The translations under genes were made by a program, and so were the position numbers. Of a DNA stretch of 64,000 nt, positions 47,716-59,500 are shown piece by piece. Every line of letters starts with the position of its first letter. Position 1 is the stretch's first letter. The DNA is from Eonycteris spelaea (lineage: Eukaryota > Chordata > Mammalia > Chiroptera > Pteropodidae): positions 1-64,000 of the forward strand of contig PUFA01000554.1 in the NCBI GenBank assembly GCA_003508835.1, read 5' to 3'. The notes below the pieces were generated by a model. It saw only the letters and a list, made by a program, of their open reading frames with translations, was not told where the DNA came from and made no database searches.

Positions 47716-47739
47716 GAAGATGAAAGGGAAGAAAAAATT

Positions 47740-48010
47740 AACATAAATATGAAGAATAAAATGCCAATGACTTTGGTCCTATCAACAATTACTTTAAATA
47801 TAAATAGACTAAATGCTCCAATCAAAAAACATAGGATAGCAGAACAAATAAAAAAAAATCCATACATAAATTGTCTACAAGAGACCCATGTCAGAATGAA
47901 AGGCACACACTGACTGAATGTATAGAGATGGAAAAAGATATTTCATGCAAATGCAAATGAAAAAAGCTGAGGTAGCAATACTTATATTAGAAAAATTGAC
48001 TTTAAAACAA
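47740..48010 (+). pseudogene. L1 ORF2 endonuclease start (copy G), truncated
   Basis: The first roughly 90 codons of the ORF2 endonuclease. 'TLNINRLNAPIKKHRIAEQI' and 'INCLQETHVRMKGTH' carry the conserved N-terminal strand and the catalytic-region ETH motif of L1 EN. The frame is open to about 47913, then shifts. The match ends at about 48010 ('attgactttaaaacaaagg'). Everything downstream of EN is missing because copy H begins here. Confidence 0.85.
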
Positions 48011-48788
48011 AGGCTACAGGATCTGGAGTGGAAACAAGGTAGAGTGAGAGATATCCCCAGATCTCTCCCCTTGAAACAACAATAAACTGAATATCTAAAA
48101 CTCAGCAAAAAACACCCAACCTGCACAGCAGCATGTCTGAGCATGGGATCTGCACATAAGAGTTACCACAGGTCAGAACCCCAGTTGCCGGAGGAGGGGG
48201 GCGGGGGTGGACTGGGAGAAATAAAGAAGCTGCCTCTCACAGCTGCCGGAGCTCCCTGCAAAAGGAAGGGGAGGGGAGAAGGTGCAGCAACTTCCTTGAA
48301 CAGCCCTGCCTGGGAGAGTTGTGAGTACCATGCACTAGCGGCAGGACCAGTCATCAGGGCAGAAAGCAGAGAACTGAGATGGGACCGCAGAGAAATAACA
48401 GCTGATTTTTGCCAGCCACAGTTGCAAAAGCAGGCTAACCAGCAGCCCCCAACTCCCAACCAAGAGGGCCCCTCCCTCTTAACCTCTAAAACCAGTCACC
48501 GCGGAGCCCCAAGGAATCTGAGCAAATGCTGCCGAGACTAACACTGATACTGATAGGGACTAAAACTGAGGGTAGCGAGCGTGATTAAATATCTTCAAGA
48601 AAATAAAAATGTCATTATTAAGGCTTTATATAAAGCAGAGATCCAAGAGAGTTAGACACAAACTACTGGAAGCCAAAAATAAAAGCTTCTTCTTTGCAAC
48701 AGCTAAAAAAAAAAAAAAAAGGAAAAAAAAAAACCAGCAGAATACACTTCTGTTAATGCCCGGGTGGAGAAATTGTCCATTAAACACC

Positions 48789-49452
48789 ATGAACAACCAA
48801 GGTAACAAGGCATCTCAGAAAGAAAGAGAAAAATCTCCAGAAAAGAAGTTTACAGACATAGAAATATGCAACTTAAACGACAGAGAATTCAGGATGGTAC
48901 ATTTGAAAAAACTCAGTGAGTTCCAAAATGAGTCATATCAGCAATTTCAAGAATTGAAAAAAACAATAAGATTAGCAGAGCAAAAAGACTGAAACACTCA
49001 AAAGAAAAGAATAGAACTTCTGAAGATGAAAAACACACTTAAAAGAGTTAAAAAATGAAATAGCAAGCTTGAGAAATAGAGTTGAACAAATGGAGGAAAG
49101 GATCAGTGATATCGAAGACAGAATCTAGAAATAAATCAGAAGGAAGAAGAAACTGAAGAATAAAAAAATAATAAAAGAGAAATTCGAGAATTAGCTGATA
49201 CCATCAGGAGAAGAAATATAAAAATAATGGGGATTATCAAAGGCAAGGGAAAGGAGCAGGGACTAGAAAGCATTTTCAGATAAACAGTTGACAAGAATTT
49301 TCCAAATCTAAGGAATGAGCTGAAGCTTGGAATGCAAGAAGTCAATAGAACACTCAATTACTTCAACCCAAAAGGTCTTCACCAAGACACATTGTAATAA
49401 ATGATCAGAAATCAATGAAAAAGACAGAATTCTCAAGGCACCAGAAAAAAAC

Positions 49453-49483
<31 letters not shown>

Positions 49484-49770
49484 AACAAACAAACAAAAAA
49501 AAACAAACAACAACAACAAAAAAACAACTCAGTAACTTATAAAAGAAAACCCATTAGATTATCCTTGGACTTCTCAATGAAGGCCTTACATGCCAGAAAG
49601 GAATGGTATCAAATATCTAAACTTTTAAGCAAAAGGAACTACCAGCCTAGAATAATGTATCCAGCTAAGGTCTCCTTTATATATATAAAGAAGACGTTAA
49701 GACTTTTTTAGACATACAAAAATTGAAAGAATCCTCCATAATGTGTCCTGCATTCTAGGAAACACTGAAA
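48789..49770 (+). pseudogene. L1 ORF1 pseudogene (copy H)
   Basis: Starts at the ATG at 48789. The first 67 codons are open (MNNQGNKASQKEREKS at the N-terminus, 'VHLKKLSEFQNESYQQFQEL' in the coiled coil). The rest of the coiled coil and the RRM-like domain ('KNFPNLRNELKLGMQEVNR') are interrupted by stops. A roughly 80 bp CAAA/CAA expansion lies between RRM and C-terminal domain, followed by an open 'PIRLSLDFSMKALHARKEW' block. The C-terminal 'LRLF' region ends near 49711. Confidence 0.85.
49446..49529. repeat. (CAAAA)n/(CAAA)n/(CAA)n compound repeat
   Basis: 84 bp of A-rich repeats with single C interruptions, expanded inside ORF1 of copy H. Confidence 0.93.
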
Positions 49771-49935
49771 GGGCTCAGCTCACCTAAAAATGCATAATTA
49801 AAGGAAAGGTGACTCTCAGGCAAATAGAAGGAGAGGAGTGCAACCATTACTAAGAACAGGGCATTATAAGCTTAAACAATAAGAAGAGAATTGCTATAGC
49901 AAGATAGTAATGAACGTTCAGCGTATATAGGGAGA

Positions 49936-52900
49936 AATATAAGACGATTGAAATCATACCAACCATACGCTCTGATCATAATGCTCTGAAACTAGAGATC
50001 AACTGCAAAATGAAAGCAGGAAGAACAACAAATATATGGAGTTTAAACAACATACTACTGAAGAATAACTGGGTCAGGGGAAAATAAACAAAGATCAAGA
50101 GATACATATAAATGAATGAATAATAGTACAACATACCAAACATTTTGAGACACAACAAAAACAGTCATAGGAGGAAAGTTCATATAGCAGGCATACCTCC
50201 AAAAACGAAAATGAGCCTAAATAAACAACCTAATGCTTCATCTTAAAAAAAAAAAGCCTAGAAAAGGAAGAGAAAATGAAGTGTAAAGTCAGCAAAGGAA
50301 AGAAATAATCAAAATTAGAGCAGAAATAAATGAAATTGAAAACAATAACAAAATAGAAAAAATAAATGCAACAAAGAGCTGGTTCTTTGAGAAGCTTAAT
50401 AAAATTGACAAGCCCCTGGCTAGACACAGTAAAGAAAAAAAAAAAAAAAAAGATAAAGGACACAAATAAACAAAATCAGGGATGAAAGAGGGGGAATTGT
50501 GACTGACATCACAGAACTACAAAGGATCATACAAGAAATGACATGAAAAAGTATATTACATCAAATTTAATAACCTAGAAGAAATGGACTACTAATTGGA
50601 CTAGTAGAAAAATACGACCCTCTAGACTGAATCAAGAAGACCTGGAAAATCTAAATAGACCGATAAAGCAGTATGGGGATTGAAGGAATCCTCAAAAAGT
50701 TGCCAAAAGTAAAAGTCCAGAATGAGATGACTTCACCAGTGAATTCTACCATTCAAAGGAAGATTTAATACCTATTCTCCTCTAACTCTTGCAAAAAATT
50801 GGAAAGGAGGAATACTTCCCAACTCGTTTTACGAGGCAATATTACTTTGATACCAAAACCTGGTAAAGATAAAAAAGAAGAAGAAGAAGAAAGAAAGAAA
50901 CTACAGACAAATATCTCAGATGAACACAGATGCAAAAATCCTGAATAGATACTAGCGAAATTAATACAGCAACATATTAAAAAAGATATACACCATGATC
51001 AAGTGGCTTCATCCCAGAGGCACAGAGATGGTTCAGCATATGTGAATCGATTAATGATACAACACAAAAACAAATGAAAAATTAAAAATCATTATGATCA
51101 TATCAATAGATGCAGAAAAAGCCTATGACAAGATACAGCATCCATTTATGATCAAAAACTTAATAAAATCAGTATAGAGAAAGTACCTTAATATGATAAA
51201 AGCCATCTACAAACAAACCCTCAGTCAAACATTATACTTAATGTGAAAAACTAAAAACCTTCCCTCTAAGATCAATGAACAAGGTAAGGCTATCCACCTA
51301 TCATCACTGTTATTCAATATAACATTGGAGTTTCCTAGCTAGGGAAAATCAGGCAAAAGAGAAAAATATAAAGGCATCTAAATAGGAAATGAAAAAAGTA
51401 AAACTGTCACTATTTGCAGATGACATGACTCTATATATAGAAAACCCAAGACTCCACAAGAACACCAACAGAAAGGATAGCAAATAGAGTAAAGTGTCTG
51501 GATCAAAATCAAAGTTAATCCATAGCTTTCCTATACTGTAATAATAAAGTTAAGAAAATTAAGTGGAAAAAAATCCTTCCTTTTGCAATGCAACAAAAGG
51601 GATAAAATGCATAGTGATAATTTAGCAAAAATATGAAAATGACTGATAAATGAAATATACAAGATCCTATTAAAAGAAATTGAAAAGATACAAAGAAATG
51701 AAAAATATTCCATGTCCCTGGATTGGAAGAATCGACATAGTTTAAATGACCTGATTACCTTAAAGCATTATACAGATTAATGCAATCCCCATCAAAATCT
51801 CATGGCAAATTATAAAGGAATTGAATAAAAAATCATCAGATTGCACGGAAGCACAAAAGGTTCTGAATTGCCAAAGCCATCACTCTGTCCAACTTTGAAT
51901 TATACTACAAAGGCAACAGTAATCAAAACGGCATATTGCAGCAAAATAGACACATGGGCCAGTGGAACAGAATTGACAGTCCAGAAGTAAACCCATCTTT
52001 ATAGGGACAAATATTTTTGACAAAAAAAGCCAAAACATAGAGTGGAGAAAGGATAAGCTTCTTCAATAAATGGTGCTAGGAAAACTGGACAGCCACCTGC
52101 AAAGAATGAAAATTGATGTTGTCTATCACCACACACCAAAATTAACTCAAAATTGGATTAAGGATCTGAACATAAAACCTGAAGCAATAAAATGTATAGA
52201 AGAAAACGTAAGAACTAAAGTCAAGGACCCCGAACTTAATGAGGATTTTATGAATTTGACCTCAAATGCAAGGGAAGTAAAAAGCAAAAATAAATGAATG
52301 GGACTACATCAAATTAAAAAGCTTCTGCTCAGCAAAGAAACTGTCAAAAGGTAAAGACACAACCATCCAAATGGGTAAATATATTTGCAAGCAATGCCTC
52401 TGATAAAGTCTAATATCCAAAATATAACCAAAAACTCATACAACTCAAATAACAACAACAACAACAAAACAAAACAAAACAAAACAAAACAACAACAACA
52501 ACAAATCGATCCAATTAAAAAAATGGGCAGAAGACCTGAACATACACTTCTCCAAGGACAATAAAAATGGCCACCAAAATATATGAAAAGACACTCAACA
52601 TCACTAGCTATTAAGTAAATGCAAATCAAAACCACAATATAATACCATCTCAAACTTGTTAGAATAGCTATAATCAACAGGACAAGTAATTACAAATGTT
52701 GGAGAGGATGTGGAGAAATAGGAACCTTCATATACTGCTGGTGAGACTGCAAATTGGTACAGCCACTATCGAATACACTATGGAGGTTCTTTGAAAAACT
52801 AAGAATTTACCTATCGTATAGCAATCCTTCTACTGGGTATTTACCCTGACTTGAAAACTCATATTTAAAAAAAAAAAAATTTTCACTCCAAATATTCATA

Positions 52901-53095
52901 GCAGCATTATTCACAATGGCCAGGACATGGAAGCAACCAAAGTGTCCTACGATAGATGATTGGCTAAAGAAGCTGTGGTACATAGGTAGAATGGGACTAT
53001 TATTCAGCCATAAGAAGAGCTGAAGTACTGCCATTTGTGACAACATGGATGGACCTCAAGATAATCATGCTAAGCAAAGTAAGCCAGACAGAAAA
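49936..53095 (+). pseudogene. L1 ORF2 pseudogene lacking most of the endonuclease (copy H)
   Basis: Decayed L1 ORF2. The recognisable part begins in the last third of the endonuclease (about 49936, equivalent to 'SDHNALKLEI'). The RT domain follows, with an intact FADDM box at 51413-51427. The post-RT region includes an open stretch at 52070-52297 ('KDLNIKPEAIKCIEENV'). The Cys-rich C-terminus is near 52730 and the '[11 protein letters not shown]'-type block near 52925. It has many stops. Without EN codons this copy could not have coded a normal ORF2 protein even before decay, if the deletion was ancestral. Confidence 0.87.
52447..52504. repeat. (CAA)n/(CAAAA)n repeat
   Basis: CAA units, then CAAAA units, then CAA units, inside the C-terminal part of ORF2 of copy H. 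Confidence 0.93.
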
Positions 53096-53310
53096 AAATT
53101 GAAATAAAAATCGCATAATATCACTGATATGTGGATATAAACCTAAAAAGCAACAAATGAACAGACCAAAACAAACAGAGACTCATGGACATGGACCATA
53201 GACTAGTGATTCCCAGAGGGAGGGGAAGGGGGATGTAGACTTGGTAAAAAAATTAAATAATTTCTTAAATTAAAAAAATAAATTAATTATTTAAGTTAAA
53301 TTAAAAATAA

Positions 53311-53898
53311 AATGAAACCAATTGAGAAAAAAAATGATATTCCTAAATTTTTTAAACACAGAACTCTACTAATTTGTTTTCAATATCCACACAGCTTACC
53401 TTATAAGAATGATATACCCATTTTCATACTCATTATTAATGAAAACTCCCAACACATCTATCAATATTGCTTTCTTGGTAATTCATATTTTCACCAATTA
53501 AACAAGAGGGTAGGGTTACCAGAGGTAGGGAAGTAATTAAACACCTCTGGTGTGCTCAATTTTCAAAGGCATGTTTTCCCTCTGACCTCCCCCTTGTGTT
53601 TTCTGAGTTTCACTAGGTCAGGTTATTCTGGCATCATTGAAAGTCCCCACAAGTTGCAGATGCTATTTACATTTTTTAATATAATTTTGGGAGTTTAAAT
53701 TACTACTCACTTCACATCTGTAAATCGTCAAAGGGTCTGAGTAGGCCCATGGTTGTCACAACTCTCACAAAAATTATACACATTAATTAGCTGTTGGTAT
53801 GGTCCTGAATAAATAGGTTAAGATTAGCTTCAGTCTGGAATAAATAATTTATTGTACATCTATTCAAAATGTGGTTGATTCTGCACAGGGAGCTCTAT
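53311..53898. other. Unique AT-rich sequence
   Basis: Right flank of copy H. It shows neither the L2 of the left flank of copy G nor the missing part of G. Confidence 0.4.
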
Positions 53899-53932
53899 TT
53901 TCAAAGAATATATATATATATATTCTTTGAAA
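53899..53932. repeat. Perfect 34 bp palindrome
   Basis: Both 17 bp arms are exact reverse complements (arm: tttcaaagaatatatat), with no spacer. Confidence 0.95.
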
Positions 53933-54135
53933 TGTGACTTTGGTGATATGATATGACAATATATATATATTCTTTGGAAATAGAATCCCATATACATACA
54001 TATATATTCTTTGGAAAATAGAATCCCATATACATACATATATGTGTATGTGTGTATGTATGTATGTATAACATACATACACACATACACATACATACAT
54101 ACACACACATACACACATATACATATACACATATT
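53933..54135. repeat. AT/ACAT-rich tandem array with inverted segments
   Basis: Two adjacent 37-38 bp direct repeats (53965-54001 and 54002-54039; unit starts atatattctttggaaa) are followed by (TATG)n and (ACAT)n runs. These form a 13 bp inverted repeat with a 7 bp loop around 54054-54090. Tyr/Ile/Val-rich frames here are repeat translations. Confidence 0.85.
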
Positions 54136-54790
54136 CTTACCATCAAAAGATATTACAATCTATGTATACAGAGATACACACTAGTAAAAAGTTAAAAATA
54201 TAAAACAACTATACAGAAGATACCATTAAGCAGTAAATGAGCAGTACACAGAATGAGGGCTGCAGCAGCTCATTTGTGGAAATGATCACTGTAGGTTGAA
54301 GCCAGAGAAAGCTTTTGGAGTGGATAGGATTTGCATTGTGTCGTTGACCATCAGTGTTAAACAATTTTTATGAATATGAACTCATATTTCAGAATTACTA
54401 TATATTTTCCCAACTGCTTTAAAATAAAATAAATCTTATAATTTTTCAAAGTAGGAGACTTTACTCAGTATAAATCCTCAAGAATCACACATTCGGTATT
54501 ATATTATTTTCTACTTTTTTGATATATTCCTCCACAGTTATTATCCAAGTGTGCCATCATCCTTAGCCAAGACTGTAAAGGTTTCAGTAGTAAGGATTAT
54601 ACAATAGTATCGTTGATTGTTTTTTTCTCCATCCCCTCAACGCCCATGTTAGCTTTAGAAAATACTTAAGAATCATATCACCAAAAGTCACATTTAACTG
54701 TAGCAGATGAATTACACAAAATATGAATTAAATTGCAATATTTTATTCACATGTGACTCTAAGGTAAACATATGCATGTCTTGCCCCAGT
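54136..54790. other. Unique AT-rich sequence
   Basis: Nothing recognised. Confidence 0.35.
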
Positions 54791-54794
54791 ATAT

Positions 54795-54905
54795 GGTAAT
54801 CTCCTTAAGAGGTAGGACCATATTTAATTCATATTTGTATAATCTCTCCCCCATTGTACACATATTGCATGGTAACCATTCAATAAATGCTAATCAAACT
54901 TAATC
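54795..54905 (+). repeat. L2 3' end fragment
   Basis: 'ctccttaagaggtaggaccatatttaattcatatttgtataatctctccccc' then 'attgcatggtaaccattcaataaatgc' matches the L2 3' end. Confidence 0.75.
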
Positions 54906-56219
54906 CAATGTTAATGATAAGGATGTGAGAGAGAGCAATGGCAAAATTCATGAGAAATTAACAAGTAAGTAATTTAAATTCAATATTTTTTGGAAATATT
55001 TTTATCTGATGAAAGAATTTGTACAATACATATTCAATTTGCTGATCACATTTTCTATTATATTTCTCATTTGTATTCCTAGTATCTAGTCAGATGATGT
55101 GGCATTTTAAATAGCTTGTTAAAAAATATGCATCTATACAATACATACAATAATAGAACTTGTTTGGAAGAATATACTTGCTTTTCTAATGTTTGCTTAA
55201 TGTTTTTGCATTTTAGCAATTAAAAGGCTTAATTGGAAATAAATTATGTTTATCACCATCTTCACTATATCACTTTAGTCAGATGATACACAGAGAAACT
55301 AGTACTTATTTTTAGAACTCATCAGTACCTCATTGCATGAAGTTTTCCAATCTATAGATTTCATTTACTCCATTCTAAATAGATCCATATTAACATAGTG
55401 AATAATGATTCCATTTTTCTGTAGACAGTTGAGTGAAAATGTATTTCTCTTGTGGAGTCTCTTCAGTCTCGTATCCACATACCCTTGAAGAAACAAAGTG
55501 AAGGCAGACTTCATAATGACTTCTAATGTAAATTAATTTCAGGGAGCTCTAAGTACCTCTGTCCTACAACATAAAGCTTTAAAAGTATCATAGTTATGTA
55601 AATCTTCAAGTTAAGAAAAAAAAAAACAATTTAGACCCTGAAAATTTATTGCTGGATAAAATTAGAACCACATGTTCTATGCTACCTAGCTGGGAATATA
55701 AGTGTCGAATTTCTACAAATAGGTTGCATGTTTTAAACTCTGATGATATAAGCCTGCTCAAATTCATTTTAGAAGCTAACTTATCAATTTAATATTGATA
55801 TTAAGAATGCACATTGATTTAATTACCTTATCCACAATTCTAGCCATAACTGATATGCTAGAGTTATGTAGAAGTAACGATTCTCATTCACATTCCAAAG
55901 CAATTTTGGGACAAGCCCAATAATTGAATAACATTTCTTTCCAAGTATTAAAAAGGAAACTTGCTCATCTCATTATTCAAAGTATCTCTAGTTTGTAAAA
56001 AGAAATCATAGGTATATGGAATGTGATTCTTGACTAATGGCATTCTTCAAAAACTTGACTGAAATAAGTTTTTTAAAGTCAGATTTTAAAGGCTTTATAA
56101 ACTATCTTTATTATCATTTGATATTTCAGTTCCTTGAAGCTCTAAATTTCTTTTTGGAGTCAACTAATGTAAAATAGATCTGATTCCATTTTCAGTTTTT
56201 GAGGTCAGTTTGTAATATA
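54906..56219. other. Unique AT-rich sequence, no gene seen
   Basis: No repeat or exon recognised over 1.3 kb. Confidence 0.4.
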
Positions 56220-57007
56220 GTTCTGGGTTTTATATTCAAGTATAGTGGGCATACACTATTATATTAATTTCAGGTGTACAATATAATGATTCGAAATTTT
56301 ATATACCTTACAATGTGATCACCAAATTAAGTCTAATAATCATCCATCACCAGGCAAACATCATAATTTATTAACTTTTTCTCCTTCACCTTTTCACCCA
56401 TCTCCCCACTGCCATCCCTCTGGAAAACCATTGTTTGATCTCTGTATCTATGATTCTGTTTTTTGTTTTGTTGTTTAAGAATCCACATATAAATGAAGCC
56501 TTATGATATTTGTCTTTCTCTGACTTATTTTACTCAGCATAATGCCTTCTAGGATCATTCATATTGTCATAAGTGGCAAATTTTTCTTTTTTATTGCTGA
56601 GTAATATCTCATCATGTGTGTGCATATATATCATTATATATAATATCATATATGAAAATCTTTTTTTATCCATTTATTTCTCAGTGGTTACCTACATTGC
56701 TTCTATATCTTGGTTATTGTAAACAATGCTACCATAAGCACAAGGGTGCACATAGTTTTTCAAATTAATATTTTTGTTTTCTTTGGAAAATACCCTGAAG
56801 TGGGATTGCTGGCTCATATGGTTAATCTCATTTTAATTTTAGTTTTTTTGAAGAATCTTCACAATTTCCATAGGGGCCACACACATTTGCAGTCCTACCA
56901 ACAGTACACAGGGTTCCCTTTTCTCAACATCCTCACCAACACATATATGTGTTGACTTGTGTTTTAATAGCCAGTCTGACCGATATGCGATGATATACTT
57001 TGTCTTT

Positions 57008-57008
<1 letters not shown>
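56220..57008 (-). mobile_element. Old L1 3' end (L1MA/L1M type), reverse orientation
   Basis: 'aagtatagtgggcatacactattatattaatttcaggtgtacaatataatg' begins the reverse 3' UTR. 'gacttattttactcagcataatgcc', 'gagtaatatctcatcatgtgtg' and 'tgcagtcctaccaacagtacac' continue into the ORF2 C-terminus. It runs into the TATC microsatellite. Confidence 0.88.

Positions 57009-57060
<52 letters not shown>
57009..57060. repeat. (TATC)13 tetranucleotide microsatellite
   Basis: 52 bp of perfect TATC repeats between two minus-strand L1 fragments. Confidence 0.98.
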
Positions 57061-57069
57061 ATTTACCCA

Positions 57070-57915
57070 TTTGCCATTTTAATGAAATTTATTGGGGGTG
57101 ATGATGGTTAATTAAGTTATATAGGTTTCAAGTGTAAAATTCGATAATACATCACCTGTATATTACATTGTGTATTCACCACCCAATGTTAAATCTCCTT
57201 TTGTCACCATAATATTTCATTCCCTTTACTGTAATCTACCTCACTTCCTCACCCCTTTCCTTCTGGTAACCTCCAAACTCTTGTCTGTGTCTATGAGTTG
57301 TTGTTTGTCTTGTTCTTTTGTTGCTTTCAGTTTTATATACTACATATGAGTGAAATCATATGATTATCAACTTTCTGCCTGACTTATTTCACTTAAAATA
57401 ATAACCTCAAAGTCCATCCTTGTTGTTGCAAATGGCAGTATTTCATCTTTTCTTATGGCTGGGTCATACTCCATTGTACCACATCTTCTTTATCCAATTA
57501 TCTACTGAAGGGCACTTTGGTTGTTTCCATGTCTTGACCACTGTAAACAATGTTGCAATGAACATTGGGGTGTGTATATCTTTATGGATAAGTGTGTTCA
57601 AATTTTGGGGGTAGATGCTCAGAAGAGAGATTACTGGGTCATATGCTAATTCTATTCTTAATTTTTTGAGGAACCTTCATTCTGTTGTTCCATAGTGGTT
57701 GTACTAATTTACATTCCAACCAGCAGTTTAATAATAAGTGTTGGAGAAAGGAACCCTCGTTGCAGTTTTTATTTGCATTTCTCTGAAGATTAGTGATGTT
57801 GAACATCTTTTTATACTTCTGTTGTCTATCTGTATGCCTTCTTTGTAGAAATGTTTCTTCGTATCCTCTGTCAATTTTTTTAATCAGATCTTTTTTTTTG
57901 GTTATTGAGTTACAT
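57070..57915 (-). mobile_element. Younger L1 3' end, reverse orientation
   Basis: 'ttattgggggtgatgatggttaattaagttatataggtttcaagtg' starts the reverse 3' UTR of the type seen in copies A, J, K, M and N. 'cttctttatccaattatctactgaaggg', 'aactccattgtacc'-like and 'tacattccaaccagcagtttaataataag' continue into ORF2, which breaks off at about 57915. An open stretch at 57420-57614 is antisense and non-coding. Confidence 0.88.
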
Positions 57916-58235
57916 TTTAAATGTATTTTTTAATGTCATACAACAGTTTTTCTATTGTAACTCTATTTTGTTAGATTTAAATACTCTAGTCGAGGGGTAT
58001 GTATTTGAAGCATTTTTCTAAACTTTTGGAAAAGCTACCAATTTTCCCATCTTTGCTCCAGAGTTCTAGTCAGAGCAAAGTAAAACACTGAATATAATCT
58101 GTACCTTATATCACATACAAAATAACTATTTGATGACTGACAATAGTCTTTAATTGCTTGAAATATAGATTTGGAAAATTGTAAAGTAATTACTTAAGCT
58201 CTTCCAATCAATCAAGAAATTTATCTCCAAGTCTG
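57916..58235. other. Unique AT-rich sequence
   Basis: Nothing recognised. Confidence 0.3.
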
Positions 58236-58239
58236 TATC

Positions 58240-58485
58240 TTCTTGAAAGGTCATTTCTCCTCTTCTCCACCTTGCACTCTTCTACCTACCATTCAGGACT
58301 CAACTCAAATCTCACAACATTCATTCATCCAGTCAGTCAATAAATATTCTTAGGTTTCTACTATGTACTAGACACCATGTTAGTGCATGATGAGAAAAAT
58401 TAGAAATGGTCTCTGAAATCATGGTGTTTAAAGTTTATCAGAAGAGACAATCAAATACTTATCCCTAAAATATAAAATAACTATG
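58240..58485. repeat. L2 fragments, both orientations
   Basis: At 58240-58312, 'ccattcaggactcaactcaaatctcac' resembles plus-strand L2. At 58315-58480, 'cattcattcatccagtcagtcaataaatattcttaggtttctactatgtactagacacc' is L2 in reverse. Confidence 0.6.
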
Positions 58486-58559
58486 ATTAGTGATATTTAA
58501 GAAAGTAAAATGGTACTCTGAGAGCAAAGAAGTGAGTTATTTTGACTCTTGATAATTTT

Positions 58560-58720
58560 ACCTCATTTCTTCACAAGCAGTGTTAATCATTATCTTCTCT
58601 GTCCTCCTCTCATTTTTCTGTGCTCCCATAGTACTTGATATATATTTCTATCATAATACTCAGCACATTACATTATAAGTATGTCTTCATATGGTTATAT
58701 CTCTTATGAAACTTTAAGCT
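58560..58720 (+). repeat. L2-like fragment
   Basis: 'cccatagtacttgatatatatttctatcataatactcagcacatt' and 'gaaactttaagctcag' fit diverged L2 sequence. Confidence 0.5.
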
Positions 58721-58721
58721 C

Positions 58722-58925
58722 AGGATTTGAAAATGGACAGACATGGGTTCAAATTCTGTTCCTGCCATTTGGAAGCTATGACCTTCATAAAATTAACCTA
58801 TCAGAACTGCAGTTTACTCACCTGTAAAGTGGGGATGATGATACCACCCTTGGAGTGTAAGAATTAAATCATATTATATAAAGCAGCTAGCAGACAGCTG
58901 GGACTAAATTATCTTCCTTAATAGT
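58722..58925 (+). repeat. MIR SINE, nearly full length
   Basis: 'catgggttcaaattctgttcctgccatttggaagctatgacc', 'cagtttactcacctgtaaagtggggatgatgatacc' and 'gaattaaatcatattatataaagc' follow MIR order. Confidence 0.82.
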
Positions 58926-59284
58926 CAGAGATATTTTGCATTCATTTTTTCCCTTAAAACAACGTCTACTCCATTATAGCTGTCCAATACATGTTGCTGA
59001 ATGAGTTTTTAGTATGGAACAGAACATACCCACTTCAAGACAGAAAGTATTTGTAGAGACCATACACTTATACATATTGTAAAATTCATACTGCATTTGA
59101 AATGTATTTAATGTTCTAGAGCTTCTAACTACCTCTGTTTTAACACCAGAAGACATTGTTAAATGTATAGTAAAATTTTTGTAAGAGGCTGGCATTTGTT
59201 GAGCAGCCCTAGATGAGAAGAGTGGAAACATTCAAAAGGAAGAAAATTGTTGACTACAGTTAAAAATCAACAATTATCCAATTT

Positions 59285-59500
59285 TGTGTCAGGCAAGAGA
59301 AATGTAAAACATGATTTCTTTAGTTTAAGAAGCTTACAGTTTAGTTGAGAAGAGTGACTCATGAAACTATTTTAACAATTAAGTGCAAAATTGTATGGTG
59401 CTGGTTCTCAGTGCAGCAGGAATTCAGGAATGAGAGAAATTAGCATGACCTGCAGAATGTCAGGAAAGGCTATTAAGGCTTCAAATGAAAAGGCAATTTT
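59285..59500 (-). repeat. L2-like fragment, reverse orientation
   Basis: 'gtgtcaggcaagagaaatgtaaaacatgatttctttagtttaagaagcttacagtttagttgagaag' then 'agaatgtcaggaaaggctattaaggcttc' follow reverse L2 order. Confidence 0.55.

Larger units (their letters stand above)
44912..48010 (+). mobile_element. L1 copy G: 5' UTR, ORF1 and start of ORF2
   Basis: A 3.1 kb 5' part of a LINE-1 from a different subfamily than D/H. It has a long 5' UTR (44912-46676) that starts with an intact CAAGATGGCGG motif, then ORF1 (46677 to about 47485), a spacer that contains an L1 3'-tail-like block (47643-47715), and the first part of the ORF2 endonuclease. It stops at about 48010, where copy H begins. No remainder of G was found after H. 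Confidence 0.88.
48015..53310 (+). mobile_element. L1 copy H, near full length, endonuclease region deleted
   Basis: A 5.3 kb LINE-1 of the same subfamily as D: 5' UTR (48015-48788), ORF1 (48789 to about 49770), then a direct jump at about 49935 into the back of the ORF2 endonuclease, RT, C-terminus and a short 3' UTR with an A/T-rich tail. Compared with D (18930-19863), about 930 bp is missing, removing the spacer and most of EN. CAAA/CAAAA tracts occur at 49446-49529 and 52447-52504. No target-site duplication was found, so its exact right end is approximate. Confidence 0.9.

Noticed and set aside
48143..48541. 132-codon Gly/Pro-rich frame and an antisense frame
   Set aside because: They lie within the L1 copy H 5' UTR, homologous to the non-coding 5' UTR of copy D.
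53860..54146. Three overlapping Tyr/Ile/Val-rich frames of 81-90 codons
   Set aside because: Translations of the ACAT/TATG array.
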